A stretch of DNA of 64,000 nucleotides. Origin: Flavipsychrobacter sp. (lineage in GTDB: Bacteria; Bacteroidota; Bacteroidia; Chitinophagales; Chitinophagaceae). The stretch lies in NCBI GenBank assembly GCA_031292525.1, contig JARLGY010000023.1, positions 124,001 through 188,000 on the forward strand, written 5' to 3'. Numbering within the stretch: position 1 is the first letter of the stretch; each line of letters opens with the position of its first letter. The notes beneath the pieces were generated by a model. It saw nothing but the letters and a program-made list of their open reading frames with translations. It made no database searches and was not told where the DNA came from. A program made the translations under genes and the position numbers. Below, piece after piece: positions 6,923 to 15,328 of the stretch.

Positions 6923-7675
6923 ATGGCAGGCGACAGCAGTAGGAGCAACGGTTTACAGGGCTTCATAGACACCCAGATGCGGCTTTGGTGGTGGAAGGCG
7001 CTATGTGTAGCCTGCCTGGCATTTGCAACCATTGGCGGCATGCTATTGCCTGTACCGCGCCTAAACATACTCAATGAGACCATACGTAATTTGTATTACC
7101 ACGTACCTATGTGGATAACAATGATGATGCTGTACATGGCGGGATTTGCCTACAGTATTAAATACTTGCGTACTGGCAAGCTAAAAGACGACATTTTTGC
7201 TTACCAACTTACCGCCACCGGCATTGCATTTAGCGTGTTTGGCATGATAACGGGTATGGAGTGGGCCAAATATACCTGGGGCGAAGCCTGGAGCAATGAC
7301 CCTAAGCAACTGGGTACAGCCTTGAGCATGCTTATATACTTTGCTTATTTAGTATTACGCAACGGCATGAAGGACGAAGAGAAGAGGGCTAAGATAAGCG
7401 CGGTGTATAATATATTTGCTTTTGCGCTACTCATTCCTCTTATATGGATATTACCCCGTATGGTGGACAGTTTGCACCCGGGCAATGGTGGCAATCCGGC
7501 TTTTAAAAGTTACGATCGCGATTTTTCCATGACCATAGTTTTGTACCCCGCATTTATAGGTTGGATACTAATGGGCTTCTGGATAGCATCTATATGCATA
7601 AGAACTAACATGGTACGGTACAAGCAGGAAAACAGGTATCAATATGACATTGAAAAAAACAATGCACATGCGTAA
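6923..7675 (+). CDS. ccmC: Cytochrome c assembly protein CcmC/CcsA family
   Basis: A 250-residue protein with six transmembrane segments. The tryptophan-rich heme-handling segment reads MEWAKYTWGEAWSNDPKQL, where classical CcmC has WGxxWxWDxR. The conserved histidines sit in YYHVPMW (between the first and second helices) and in VDSLHPG. It takes part in loading heme onto CcmE in System I. The ATG at 6923 is used because a promoter-like box overlaps the upstream TTG at 6899. It is followed directly by a ccmD-like gene that overlaps its end. Confidence 0.9.
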   Translation: MAGDSSRSNGLQGFIDTQMRLWWWKALCVACLAFATIGGMLLPVPRLNILNETIRNLYYHVPMWITMMMLYMAGFAYSIKYLRTGKLKDDIFAYQLTATGIAFSVFGMITGMEWAKYTWGEAWSNDPKQLGTALSMLIYFAYLVLRNGMKDEEKRAKISAVYNIFAFALLIPLIWILPRMVDSLHPGNGGNPAFKSYDRDFSMTIVLYPAFIGWILMGFWIASICIRTNMVRYKQENRYQYDIEKNNAHA

Positions 7676-7874
7676 AACAGCAGCAATCACGCTTTTACTA
7701 TCTATACTTACAGTATTGAATGCGCGTGCAAACGATGCCGATATGGCTGACGTTATGCGTTCAAATGGTAAAATATACGTTGTGGTTATAGTATTAGCCA
7801 CTATATTTGCGGGAATTATTACGTTTCTGGTACGCATCGAACGTAAAATTACCAGGCTAGAAAAGAAATCTTAA
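7668..7874 (+). CDS. CcmD-like small membrane protein
   Basis: A small protein (68 residues from the ATG at 7668; in-frame ATGs also at 7644 and 7662). It has a signal-like N terminus (MRKTAAITLLLSILTVLNARA), one transmembrane helix (IYVVVIVLATIFAGIITFLV) and a charged tail VRIERKITRLEKKS. CcmD proteins are short single-helix partners of the CcmABC heme-release complex with exactly this arrangement. The start overlaps the stop of ccmC by 8 nt, indicating translational coupling. Confidence 0.75.
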   Translation: MRKTAAITLLLSILTVLNARANDADMADVMRSNGKIYVVVIVLATIFAGIITFLVRIERKITRLEKKS

Positions 7875-7896
7875 CCCCTTTATTTAATCAAATTTT

Positions 7897-9336
7897 ATGG
7901 TGGATACAGCAGTTGAAAAAGCCACAGCAATGCAGGAATATAGTTTTTTCCACGGTGTGGAACGCAATTTTGACAAGGCCGCGAAACATACCCGTTTCGA
8001 AAATGGCATTCTGGAACAAATAAAAGCCTGTAACTCAGTGTACCGGATGAAATTCCCGGTGCGCATAGGAGAGGAAATTGAAGTGATTGAAGCTTACCGA
8101 GTACAGCACAGTCACCACAAATTGCCATGTAAAGGTGGTATTCGTTACAGCATGGACGTGAATCAAGACGAAGTGATGGCGCTTGCTGCACTCATGACGT
8201 ACAAATGCGCTATTGTGAATGTACCTTTTGGCGGTGCCAAGGGAGGTATCAAGATCAATCCTAAGAAATATACTCCCTTTGAACTTGAAAAAATAACACG
8301 TCGTTACGCATCTGAACTAGTGAAGAAAAACTTCATTGGCGCAGGCATAGACGTACCTGCCCCAGACTACGGCACAGGTGCACGTGAAATGAGCTGGATA
8401 GCTGATACGTATGCATCCCTGAAACCAGGCGAAGTAGATGCACTTGCCTGTGTAACCGGCAAACCTGTAACACAGGGTGGCGTTCGTGGCCGTACAGAAG
8501 CGACAGGCCTTGGCGTTTACTATGGCATTCGCGAGGTATGTAACATAGCAGAAGACATGAAAAAGCTGGGACTCGAAACCGGCATTGAAGGCAAAAGAGT
8601 AATAGTACAAGGATTGGGTAATGTGGGCTACCATGCTGCCAAATTTTTCTATGACAATGGTGCTATATTAGTGGGCATTGCTGAGTATGAAGGCGGTATT
8701 TATAGTGAAAAGGGATTGAACATCTATGAGCTTATGGACTACCGTAAGACCAATGGCTCTTTAAAGAACTTCCCTGGCGCTACCAATATACCAGTAAGCG
8801 CTGATACCCTGGAAATGGATTGCGATATACTGATACCTGCTGCACTTGAAAACGTGATCAACGCAAGCAATGCAGACCGCATAAAGGCTAAAATAATAGG
8901 CGAAGGTGCAAATGGTCCATTAACACCAGATGCTGACGAAATACTAAACAAAAAAGGTGTAATAGTAGTACCTGACATGTACCTGAATGCAGGCGGTGTT
9001 ACGGTGTCATACTTCGAGTGGTTGAAGAACTTGAGCCACGTACGTTTTGGCCGCCTGGACAAACGTTTCAGTGAAAACCAAAACGGAAGCATACTGCATA
9101 CAGTTGAAAACCTTACCGGTAAAAAAGTAAGTGATATAGAACGCCTGCAGATACTTCATGGTCCAGATGAAGTAGATCTTGTTTACTCCGGTCTGGAAGA
9201 TACTATGATAGGTTCTTATCATGAGATCCGCGATTCTTTGAAATCTCTGAACATAAACGATATGCGTACTGCAGCGTTTGTAGTAGCTATTAATAAGGTT
9301 GGGGTATCATACGAAGAGTTGGGCATATTCCCATAG
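7897..9336 (+). CDS. Glu/Leu/Phe/Val dehydrogenase (glutamate dehydrogenase family)
   Basis: A 479-residue oxidative-deamination enzyme that converts an amino acid such as glutamate to its 2-oxo acid with NAD(P)+. Visible motifs: [10 protein letters not shown] (79 on), the catalytic-lysine loop [10 protein letters not shown] (109-118), PAPDYGT with the catalytic Asp (157), and the Rossmann loop VQGLGNVG (237-244). The length is slightly above the usual 420-450 because of additions in the C-terminal third. Substrate choice between glutamate and branched-chain amino acids cannot be settled by eye. It starts 22 bp after the ccmD-like gene and may be transcribed from there; an intrinsic terminator follows. 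Confidence 0.92.
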   Translation: MVDTAVEKATAMQEYSFFHGVERNFDKAAKHTRFENGILEQIKACNSVYRMKFPVRIGEEIEVIEAYRVQHSHHKLPCKGGIRYSMDVNQDEVMALAALMTYKCAIVNVPFGGAKGGIKINPKKYTPFELEKITRRYASELVKKNFIGAGIDVPAPDYGTGAREMSWIADTYASLKPGEVDALACVTGKPVTQGGVRGRTEATGLGVYYGIREVCNIAEDMKKLGLETGIEGKRVIVQGLGNVGYHAAKFFYDNGAILVGIAEYEGGIYSEKGLNIYELMDYRKTNGSLKNFPGATNIPVSADTLEMDCDILIPAALENVINASNADRIKAKIIGEGANGPLTPDADEILNKKGVIVVPDMYLNAGGVTVSYFEWLKNLSHVRFGRLDKRFSENQNGSILHTVENLTGKKVSDIERLQILHGPDEVDLVYSGLEDTMIGSYHEIRDSLKSLNINDMRTAAFVVAINKVGVSYEELGIFP

Positions 9337-9357
9337 TAGATAATAACACTCATCAAT

Positions 9358-9389
9358 AAAAGAGGAAGGCAGTAAGCCTTCCTCTTTTT
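9358..9389 (+). terminator. Intrinsic terminator after the dehydrogenase
   Basis: aaagaggaaggc, short loop, gccttcctcttttt: a 12-bp stem with a T-run, 21 bp past the stop codon. Confidence 0.85.
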
Positions 9390-9565
9390 GCGTTAAGCCT
9401 ATACTTGGCTGTGTATGTGTGTGTAATATTATTCATTAAAGAGTTTACGCACACTGTAAGGGCATTCCCCTAGCAAGTTCGCCACACATCCAACATCATA
9501 GAGGAAAGTTTAATCATCAAACTGCATTTCACCTACTTTCATCAACAGCCATTTCCTTAAAGCAT

Positions 9566-9596
9566 AAAAAAAGCGCTCCGGTTAAGGAAGCGCTTT
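9566..9596 (-). terminator. Intrinsic terminator after the Ig-repeat surface protein
   Basis: aaagcgct(cc)...(gg)aagcgcttt forms a stem and on the minus strand is followed by a run of seven T. It lies 22 bp beyond the stop of the minus-strand gene. Confidence 0.75.
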
Positions 9597-9618
9597 AAAC
9601 ATTTAGTATCAGTTTAGC

Positions 9619-12600
9619 TTACCAGCCAGATTTTACCAGGCGGTCAACTTTAATGAGCAAATCATTGTCATCGTATAATGATATCATGTAAATACCATTT
9701 GCAAGCTGGCTCAGATCTACAGATGTAGCGTGATGCGCCTGTATTAATAACTTACCATCAAGACTAGATATTTTAGCATTAACAGGCATAGAAGCATCAA
9801 TGTGCACTATAGAAGTAGTAGGATTAGGATACAGTTTGATGTCTGCATTTGCCGACACATTCGCTACACCACTTGCAGTGAAACTAGTAACATTAAGTGC
9901 TGGAGACATAGCTGCACAAGAGCTATTATCTGAAACGAACACACTGTATTTACCCAGTTTGGTTATTGTATAGCTACTGCTCTTTGCACCACTTATAGCT
10001 ACGTTTTCTAAGTACCACTGGTAAGTAGCAAAAGGACCACCCGACACACTCAGCACAGTATTGTTTTGAGCAATAAAAGGTTTAGGAGCAGGATTTACTG
10101 CTATTGTAATTGCGGTAGATGTATCAGAGCAATTATTGGTATTAGTAGCTATAACTGTATAATTGCCGGCATTTGTAGTAGCAAAACTTCTGTTTATTGC
10201 ACTTGGTATTGCAACTGTTCCATTCAACCATGTATATGCAATACCACTGCCGGTAACATTAGCATACAGTTTTGCTGTATCACCTTCACAAACCGTTGTA
10301 GCTGTAACTGGTTGAATACTTACAGATGGTGTGGCATAAACAGTAACTACAGTAGGAACAGATGTACCTGAGCAGCCTAAGCTACTTGTAACAACCAAAG
10401 TATAACTACCAGCAGTGTCTGTTGTAAAGTTAGGTGAAGTAGCACCTGTTGCTGAGATTGGGTTGCCATTACGCTTCCAGCTATAAGTACTGCCAGTTGT
10501 AGTAGTTGCACTCAATGTAACAAACTCGTTTGAGCAAATTACAGGATTGCTCAATGGTGTTATAGTTGCAGATGGAGTTGGATTAACAGTAACAACAATA
10601 GGAGGTGAAGTTGTAGTACAGCTACCATTTGAAGTTACAACGGTATAGCTACCGCCAGTTGAAGCCGTATAAGTCGGTGCTGTAGCACCCCCCAATACAT
10701 TGGTATTGAGCTTCCACTGATAAGTAATCCCTGCACTTGAGTTTGTATCAGCTGCAATGGTAACGCTATTGCCTGAGCAAATAGTGGTAGCACCTATTGC
10801 CGCTGCACTGGCACCAGGTGAAGGATTAAGTGTTACGCCCAGGAATGCTGATGTGGCAGAACAAGTAGTACTATTATCCGTAACCTTCACATCTATAGAA
10901 TCGGTTACTGTAGCTGTATAAGTAGAGCCAAGGCTTAATACTGTACCTGCTTTATCTCTCCACAGGTAGCTATATAGAGGACTAGAAGTTGTAGATAATA
11001 CAACACTACCGCCCGGGCAGAAGTTAATGGAACCATTGGCCTGTACAGTAGCCGCGGGTGGCGTATTTAATGTAGTGGCAACTGGTGATGAAATTGCACT
11101 GCAAAGGTTACCGTTGGTAGCCTGTAAAGTTATAACACCAGTTGTAGTGGCTGTATATGTAGCTGCTGTGATGCCGGTATTCACACCATTGTTATACCAG
11201 ATATAAGTTAAACCAGAGCCGCCCCCAGGACTCGCAGATAATACTGCACTTCCACCAGGGCAGAACGAGGTATTGTTACTTGTGATATTGATTGCCGGTA
11301 CTGCGTTGAAGGTTACAGTTGCCCCTGTAGTAGAAGTATCATTACAACCAAACAAGTCTGTTACTATTACCTTATAAACATCAGTAGCCGTAGCATTATA
11401 ATACTGCCCTGTTGCGCCTGTTATAACACCTGCAGTGTTGCCCAACCATTGGTAATGGTAACCAGGACCCGCACTTGCTGTAAGAGTTACTGTACTGCCT
11501 GTACATGCTGTGCCCGTACCTGTTGTTGTAACTACAGCAGGGGGAATAGGTGTGATACTAACAGGTGTAACCGGTGAGGTAGTATAACAATTGCTGCTAT
11601 TACCTACAGTAACTGTATAATTACCTGCTACGGTTATGGTATCTGTATAAGAAGTAACACCTGTAGATATACCACCTTTAAACCATTGGTAAGTATAAGT
11701 GGTGGCAGTAGCTGCTGTATCTGCATTCAATACAATATACCCACCAGCGCAAATAGTAGATGCAGATGATGTAACAAACGCAGGAGGCGATGGTATTACA
11801 CTCACAGGAACTGATGGAGAGGTAGCGCTGCAAGAACCAGAAGTAACTATAACAGCATAATTACCAGCATTAGTTGCCGCATATGTGCTTGTAGTGTCAC
11901 TTATATTATTGCCGTTGTAAAGCCATTGATATCTATAACCAGTTCCACTAGATGCAGTAAGGGTCAGGCTTGAGCCTGAACATATACTGCTGCCACCACC
12001 ACCTGTTATTAACGCCGTTGGTGGTGCCACAGCCTGCACAATAGTATTTGCAGAAGTAATGGTGCAGTTTGCATTTGAAACTGCTACCTTATAAGTACCA
12101 GATGCAAAGGCACCCGTAGCTTCGTAAGTAACTGCTGTGCCACCCAAACCGGAAGGTATAGCAGAGTTATTCTGATACCATTGATAAGTAAGACCTGCAC
12201 CGGTAGTAGCTATCAAAGTAACACTATCTCCATTACAGAATGATGTTGGACCTGACGGAGTAATAACTGCTGTTGGTACAGGATTTACTGTAACCGTTGT
12301 ATTGCCAGATGTGGCAGTACAACCGGTTGGGCCCGTTACTATAACTGAATATACGCCAGATGCTGTAGGTGAATAGCTGGATGCAGTACCACCGTTTGCT
12401 ACGCCACCTGTGCGCCAAACGTATGAATAGCCACCACCGATAGCCCCATTAAGAGAGAACGGACTACCAGCACAAAATGTGGTTGGACCACTTGGATTTA
12501 CTGTAGCACTCGGTAGTGGAATCACATTTAGAGTAATGTTGGATGATGTGACTGTACCACAAGGGTTTGTAACTGTTACGGTATAGAAACTGCTGGTATC

Positions 12601-14430
12601 TGTATATGCAGCAGCTGTGCGGCTATAAGATGCTGCTTTAGCTCCGGTTATTGCTACACCATTTTTATACCATTGGAAGCTATTAGCAGTACCAGATGCT
12701 GTAACAGTAAGAGCTGTAGGACTACCAATACATGCATTCACAATAGTAGGCTGCGTAGTTAGGGCCGGGGCTACACATGTTGAAGGAGTTATGTATATAC
12801 TATCTACAATAACATGGCCACCGGCTATTGGCGTTGATGTACCGCTTGCAGGGTGTGCTGTATTGCTGTACCAACTGAAATAATAACTACCATTAGTTGG
12901 TGGTGCAAAGTAGATGGTAGTATCGGCAACGTTATTGAAAGTAATGGTTTGATCGAATAACAGTGTACCACCGGTTACATTACTGACAGTATAACCAGGC
13001 GACGGCGTGCTTGCATATACTTGCAAGTGCTCAGGATACAAATTCCCTGTGTCTGCTATAGCATCTTGCCTGCCTCTTGCATATTTAAAGCGAACAGCAT
13101 ATACCTGGGAACCAGTAAGCGTAAAACCTGGCACTGTGAAGAAATCATTTTTACCATGGGCAGCATTGCTGGCTGGGTCGCTGGCACGCATTGCGGTCAT
13201 TACGGTATGGTCTGCAGCATGTATGCCACTTACTACCGCCCAGTTAGTACCATAATTATCATTATAAGTATAGCACGGTGGAGCACTACCGGAAGCAGTG
13301 CTATTAAAATTTTCCAGATAAGGGAGATAATACTTTATTGCGGGGATTTTATATACGTTTGTACTTGCCACGGTTGCGTGACTAAGTGTGCAGGAATCTA
13401 CTACACGGAAATAGGTAGTATCTGTAACGCCGGGTACAGTATAGTTAAGTGTACCTAAGCCTACACCACTTGTCATGTTCGTCCAAGGCCCGGTAGCTGT
13501 AGGCGAGCTCTGCCAGTTATAGGCGATACCTGGGTTAAGGTTGGCATCAGTAGCTGTTATTAAAACTGGTGCGCCTGCGCAAACTGCGGTAGCTAAAGGG
13601 CTGGAAGTAATAACAGGTGCAAAGTTAGGTGTCCCAGTGCATGGTGGCACATAAGTAACCGAAACATCATCCACCAGTATATCGAAAGTATAAGTCGATG
13701 TGGCCATGCTAGCACGGAAAATGATATAGACACTGTTTGCAGTATTATAAGCAGCCGGGATAGTATAAGTATAGTTTACCCACTGGCCTACCGTACCCAG
13801 TGCTGTATAAGGCACTATATCTCCGCCAAGCTGGGTGCCACCTGTTGATGAATTGCTGGTATTAACATATACGTCAAGCTTTGCATTGTAAGACGAGGAA
13901 TAGTTATACTCCCATACCCAGAATGATACCAGGAAACCACCTGTATGGGTAGCGCTATATGTGCTATTGAAGTTGATGGCAGGAGTAGCTGCTTCACCAA
14001 ACGACCCAATATTATTGTAATAGCAACCATACCACATATAACCAGAGGAGCAAGAGCTGCTATTGTGGCCATAGGGGGTACCGTAGGTAACTGAACTATA
14101 GCTATACGCAAATTGATAAGGAGGGGAGCCTAGAGGATAATCGCCTTGATAACTAACCCCATTATATGTCTGATAACAGTTATAGTTCCAGTCTCTCCCC
14201 CACATGCCCTGGTCATAACCAGAACCAAAAGTACCACTGGTATTTTCATAATAATTTGAAGTTGTCCACGTAGATGGTAAGTAACCTGGCGCACCTGTAG
14301 GGTTGTCAAAGCCCTCATAGAACACCGTAGTTTGCCCGTAAGCACTTGATGTGCCCACTAGCCACAAAAGCACGGGTACAAACAATAGATTCTTAAAAAT
14401 AGAGTGGGTAAATTTTTTCATACTATGCAT
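9619..14430 (-). CDS. Giant secreted Ig-like-repeat protein with T9SS type A sorting domain
   Basis: A 1603-residue exported protein. It has a signal peptide (FKNLLFVPVLLWLVGTSSAYGQ), then an N-terminal jelly-roll-like region rich in Tyr, Ser and Gly (~30-260). A first Ig-like unit with CAGAPVLITA follows, then a second beta-rich region (~370-550). Next comes a long run of about eleven ~80-residue Ig-like units, each with a Cys in a C-x-G-x-x motif, a central YxW strand and a GxYxVxVT strand, and one degenerate unit without the Cys. The C terminus (DIKLYPNPTTSIVHI ... ANGIYMISL ... VDRLVKSGW) is a type A T9SS sorting signal. Expected to be exported by T9SS and held at the cell surface, probably for adhesion. 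Alternative start at the ATG 9 nt downstream (14421), which gives a more usual MKKF signal start. Confidence 0.9.
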   Translation of the reverse strand: MHSMKKFTHSIFKNLLFVPVLLWLVGTSSAYGQTTVFYEGFDNPTGAPGYLPSTWTTSNYYENTSGTFGSGYDQGMWGRDWNYNCYQTYNGVSYQGDYPLGSPPYQFAYSYSSVTYGTPYGHNSSSCSSGYMWYGCYYNNIGSFGEAATPAINFNSTYSATHTGGFLVSFWVWEYNYSSSYNAKLDVYVNTSNSSTGGTQLGGDIVPYTALGTVGQWVNYTYTIPAAYNTANSVYIIFRASMATSTYTFDILVDDVSVTYVPPCTGTPNFAPVITSSPLATAVCAGAPVLITATDANLNPGIAYNWQSSPTATGPWTNMTSGVGLGTLNYTVPGVTDTTYFRVVDSCTLSHATVASTNVYKIPAIKYYLPYLENFNSTASGSAPPCYTYNDNYGTNWAVVSGIHAADHTVMTAMRASDPASNAAHGKNDFFTVPGFTLTGSQVYAVRFKYARGRQDAIADTGNLYPEHLQVYASTPSPGYTVSNVTGGTLLFDQTITFNNVADTTIYFAPPTNGSYYFSWYSNTAHPASGTSTPIAGGHVIVDSIYITPSTCVAPALTTQPTIVNACIGSPTALTVTASGTANSFQWYKNGVAITGAKAASYSRTAAAYTDTSSFYTVTVTNPCGTVTSSNITLNVIPLPSATVNPSGPTTFCAGSPFSLNGAIGGGYSYVWRTGGVANGGTASSYSPTASGVYSVIVTGPTGCTATSGNTTVTVNPVPTAVITPSGPTSFCNGDSVTLIATTGAGLTYQWYQNNSAIPSGLGGTAVTYEATGAFASGTYKVAVSNANCTITSANTIVQAVAPPTALITGGGGSSICSGSSLTLTASSGTGYRYQWLYNGNNISDTTSTYAATNAGNYAVIVTSGSCSATSPSVPVSVIPSPPAFVTSSASTICAGGYIVLNADTAATATTYTYQWFKGGISTGVTSYTDTITVAGNYTVTVGNSSNCYTTSPVTPVSITPIPPAVVTTTGTGTACTGSTVTLTASAGPGYHYQWLGNTAGVITGATGQYYNATATDVYKVIVTDLFGCNDTSTTGATVTFNAVPAINITSNNTSFCPGGSAVLSASPGGGSGLTYIWYNNGVNTGITAATYTATTTGVITLQATNGNLCSAISSPVATTLNTPPAATVQANGSINFCPGGSVVLSTTSSPLYSYLWRDKAGTVLSLGSTYTATVTDSIDVKVTDNSTTCSATSAFLGVTLNPSPGASAAAIGATTICSGNSVTIAADTNSSAGITYQWKLNTNVLGGATAPTYTASTGGSYTVVTSNGSCTTTSPPIVVTVNPTPSATITPLSNPVICSNEFVTLSATTTTGSTYSWKRNGNPISATGATSPNFTTDTAGSYTLVVTSSLGCSGTSVPTVVTVYATPSVSIQPVTATTVCEGDTAKLYANVTGSGIAYTWLNGTVAIPSAINRSFATTNAGNYTVIATNTNNCSDTSTAITIAVNPAPKPFIAQNNTVLSVSGGPFATYQWYLENVAISGAKSSSYTITKLGKYSVFVSDNSSCAAMSPALNVTSFTASGVANVSANADIKLYPNPTTSIVHIDASMPVNAKISSLDGKLLIQAHHATSVDLSQLANGIYMISLYDDNDLLIKVDRLVKSGW

Positions 14431-14607
14431 TTAAAAGGTCAATTTCTATACACAAACTGTTAATTCTGCCAATTTAATAAAATTATTGGTTATTATTTAC
14501 ATAATCAATAGATAATTGTAAATTAAATTACGCAGATACAATAACAGATTTTGCGAATATATAACAGACGTAGAAAGTGAGGGTAAGGTTAGTAGATAAA
14601 ATAAAAA

Positions 14608-14630
14608 AGGCCATCCAAATTGGATAGCCT
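14608..14630 (-). terminator. Hairpin with T-run after the decayed secreted-protein gene
   Basis: aggccatcca / tggatagcct, 10 bp with one mismatch, followed on the minus strand by TTTTTTATTTT. It probably served the pseudogene at 14711-15092. Confidence 0.6.
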
Positions 14631-14710
14631 AACAAGATTAAGAAATCAAGTTTAATTAAAACAACTCAGATATAAGCAGATATTACCATCAAAGAAAGTC
14701 CATATATACC

Positions 14711-15092
14711 TTAGCCCTGCAGGACAACTAGTCCCTGAAAATGTTCACAACCAGATAGTGGATTTATTGTAACAGATGAATTATAAGGAGCAATTGTAAC
14801 ACTATTAACACCGTTACACGTTATTGTGTCTCATCATATAATATACAGTAAGTAAATGCGCCTCCAGCAGATGGAGACCACTTATCCACGTTAATCCAGA
14901 AAAATTTACAGCAACCACACCAAAAGGTGCAGGAGATACATGACTTACGTTACTAGTATAACCACCATGGGCATCCTGATACTGAAGTTGAAATACACTG
15001 TATTATACCCGGCTAGTTATCAAAGTTAACAGACTGTGCTTTAACGCTATAAATAGATAGTGCGAATACAAAAGCCAAGAATATTTTTTCAT
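14711..15092 (-). pseudogene. Decayed gene for a small secreted protein (multiple frameshifts)
   Basis: Read on the minus strand, an intact-looking signal peptide (IFLAFVFALSIYSVKAQ) follows ATG-AAA-AAA but is one base out of frame with it, then hits a stop after SVNFDN. Further sensible segments appear in other frames: FQLQYQDAHGGYTSNVSHV, SPAPFGVVAVNFSG, VDKWSPSAGGAFTYCILYDE, and finally CNGVNSVTIAPYNSSVTI ... GLVVLQG followed by a stop. At least three frame changes are needed to join them. The original product would have been about 125-130 residues, exported. The family is not recognised. The rest of the 14431-15328 interval holds a terminator and A/T-rich DNA only. Confidence 0.7.
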
Positions 15093-15328
15093 TTTTAGTT
15101 TTTTTTAGGTTAAGAAATAAAGTAGCCTTATTCAAAATCGATAAAGAGAGGTTTCCTCATTCATTTTCATCAAAGCGAGTTCTTTAACCCTTTTATTGCA
15201 AACTTTAATAAACTAAATATAATATATGAAAATATTTTGTTAATGCAATGTTTGATAATAAAACCATTTAAAAACCATTCTTTACAACTGTCCTTGAAAA
15301 ATTATTATTATTTTACAAGCACATCTTT

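Noticed and set aside
9619-14430. Tandem-repeat DNA that might suggest a CRISPR-like or satellite array
   Set aside because: The periodicity comes from Ig-like domains of about 240 bp with strongly diverged DNA, inside one long reading frame.
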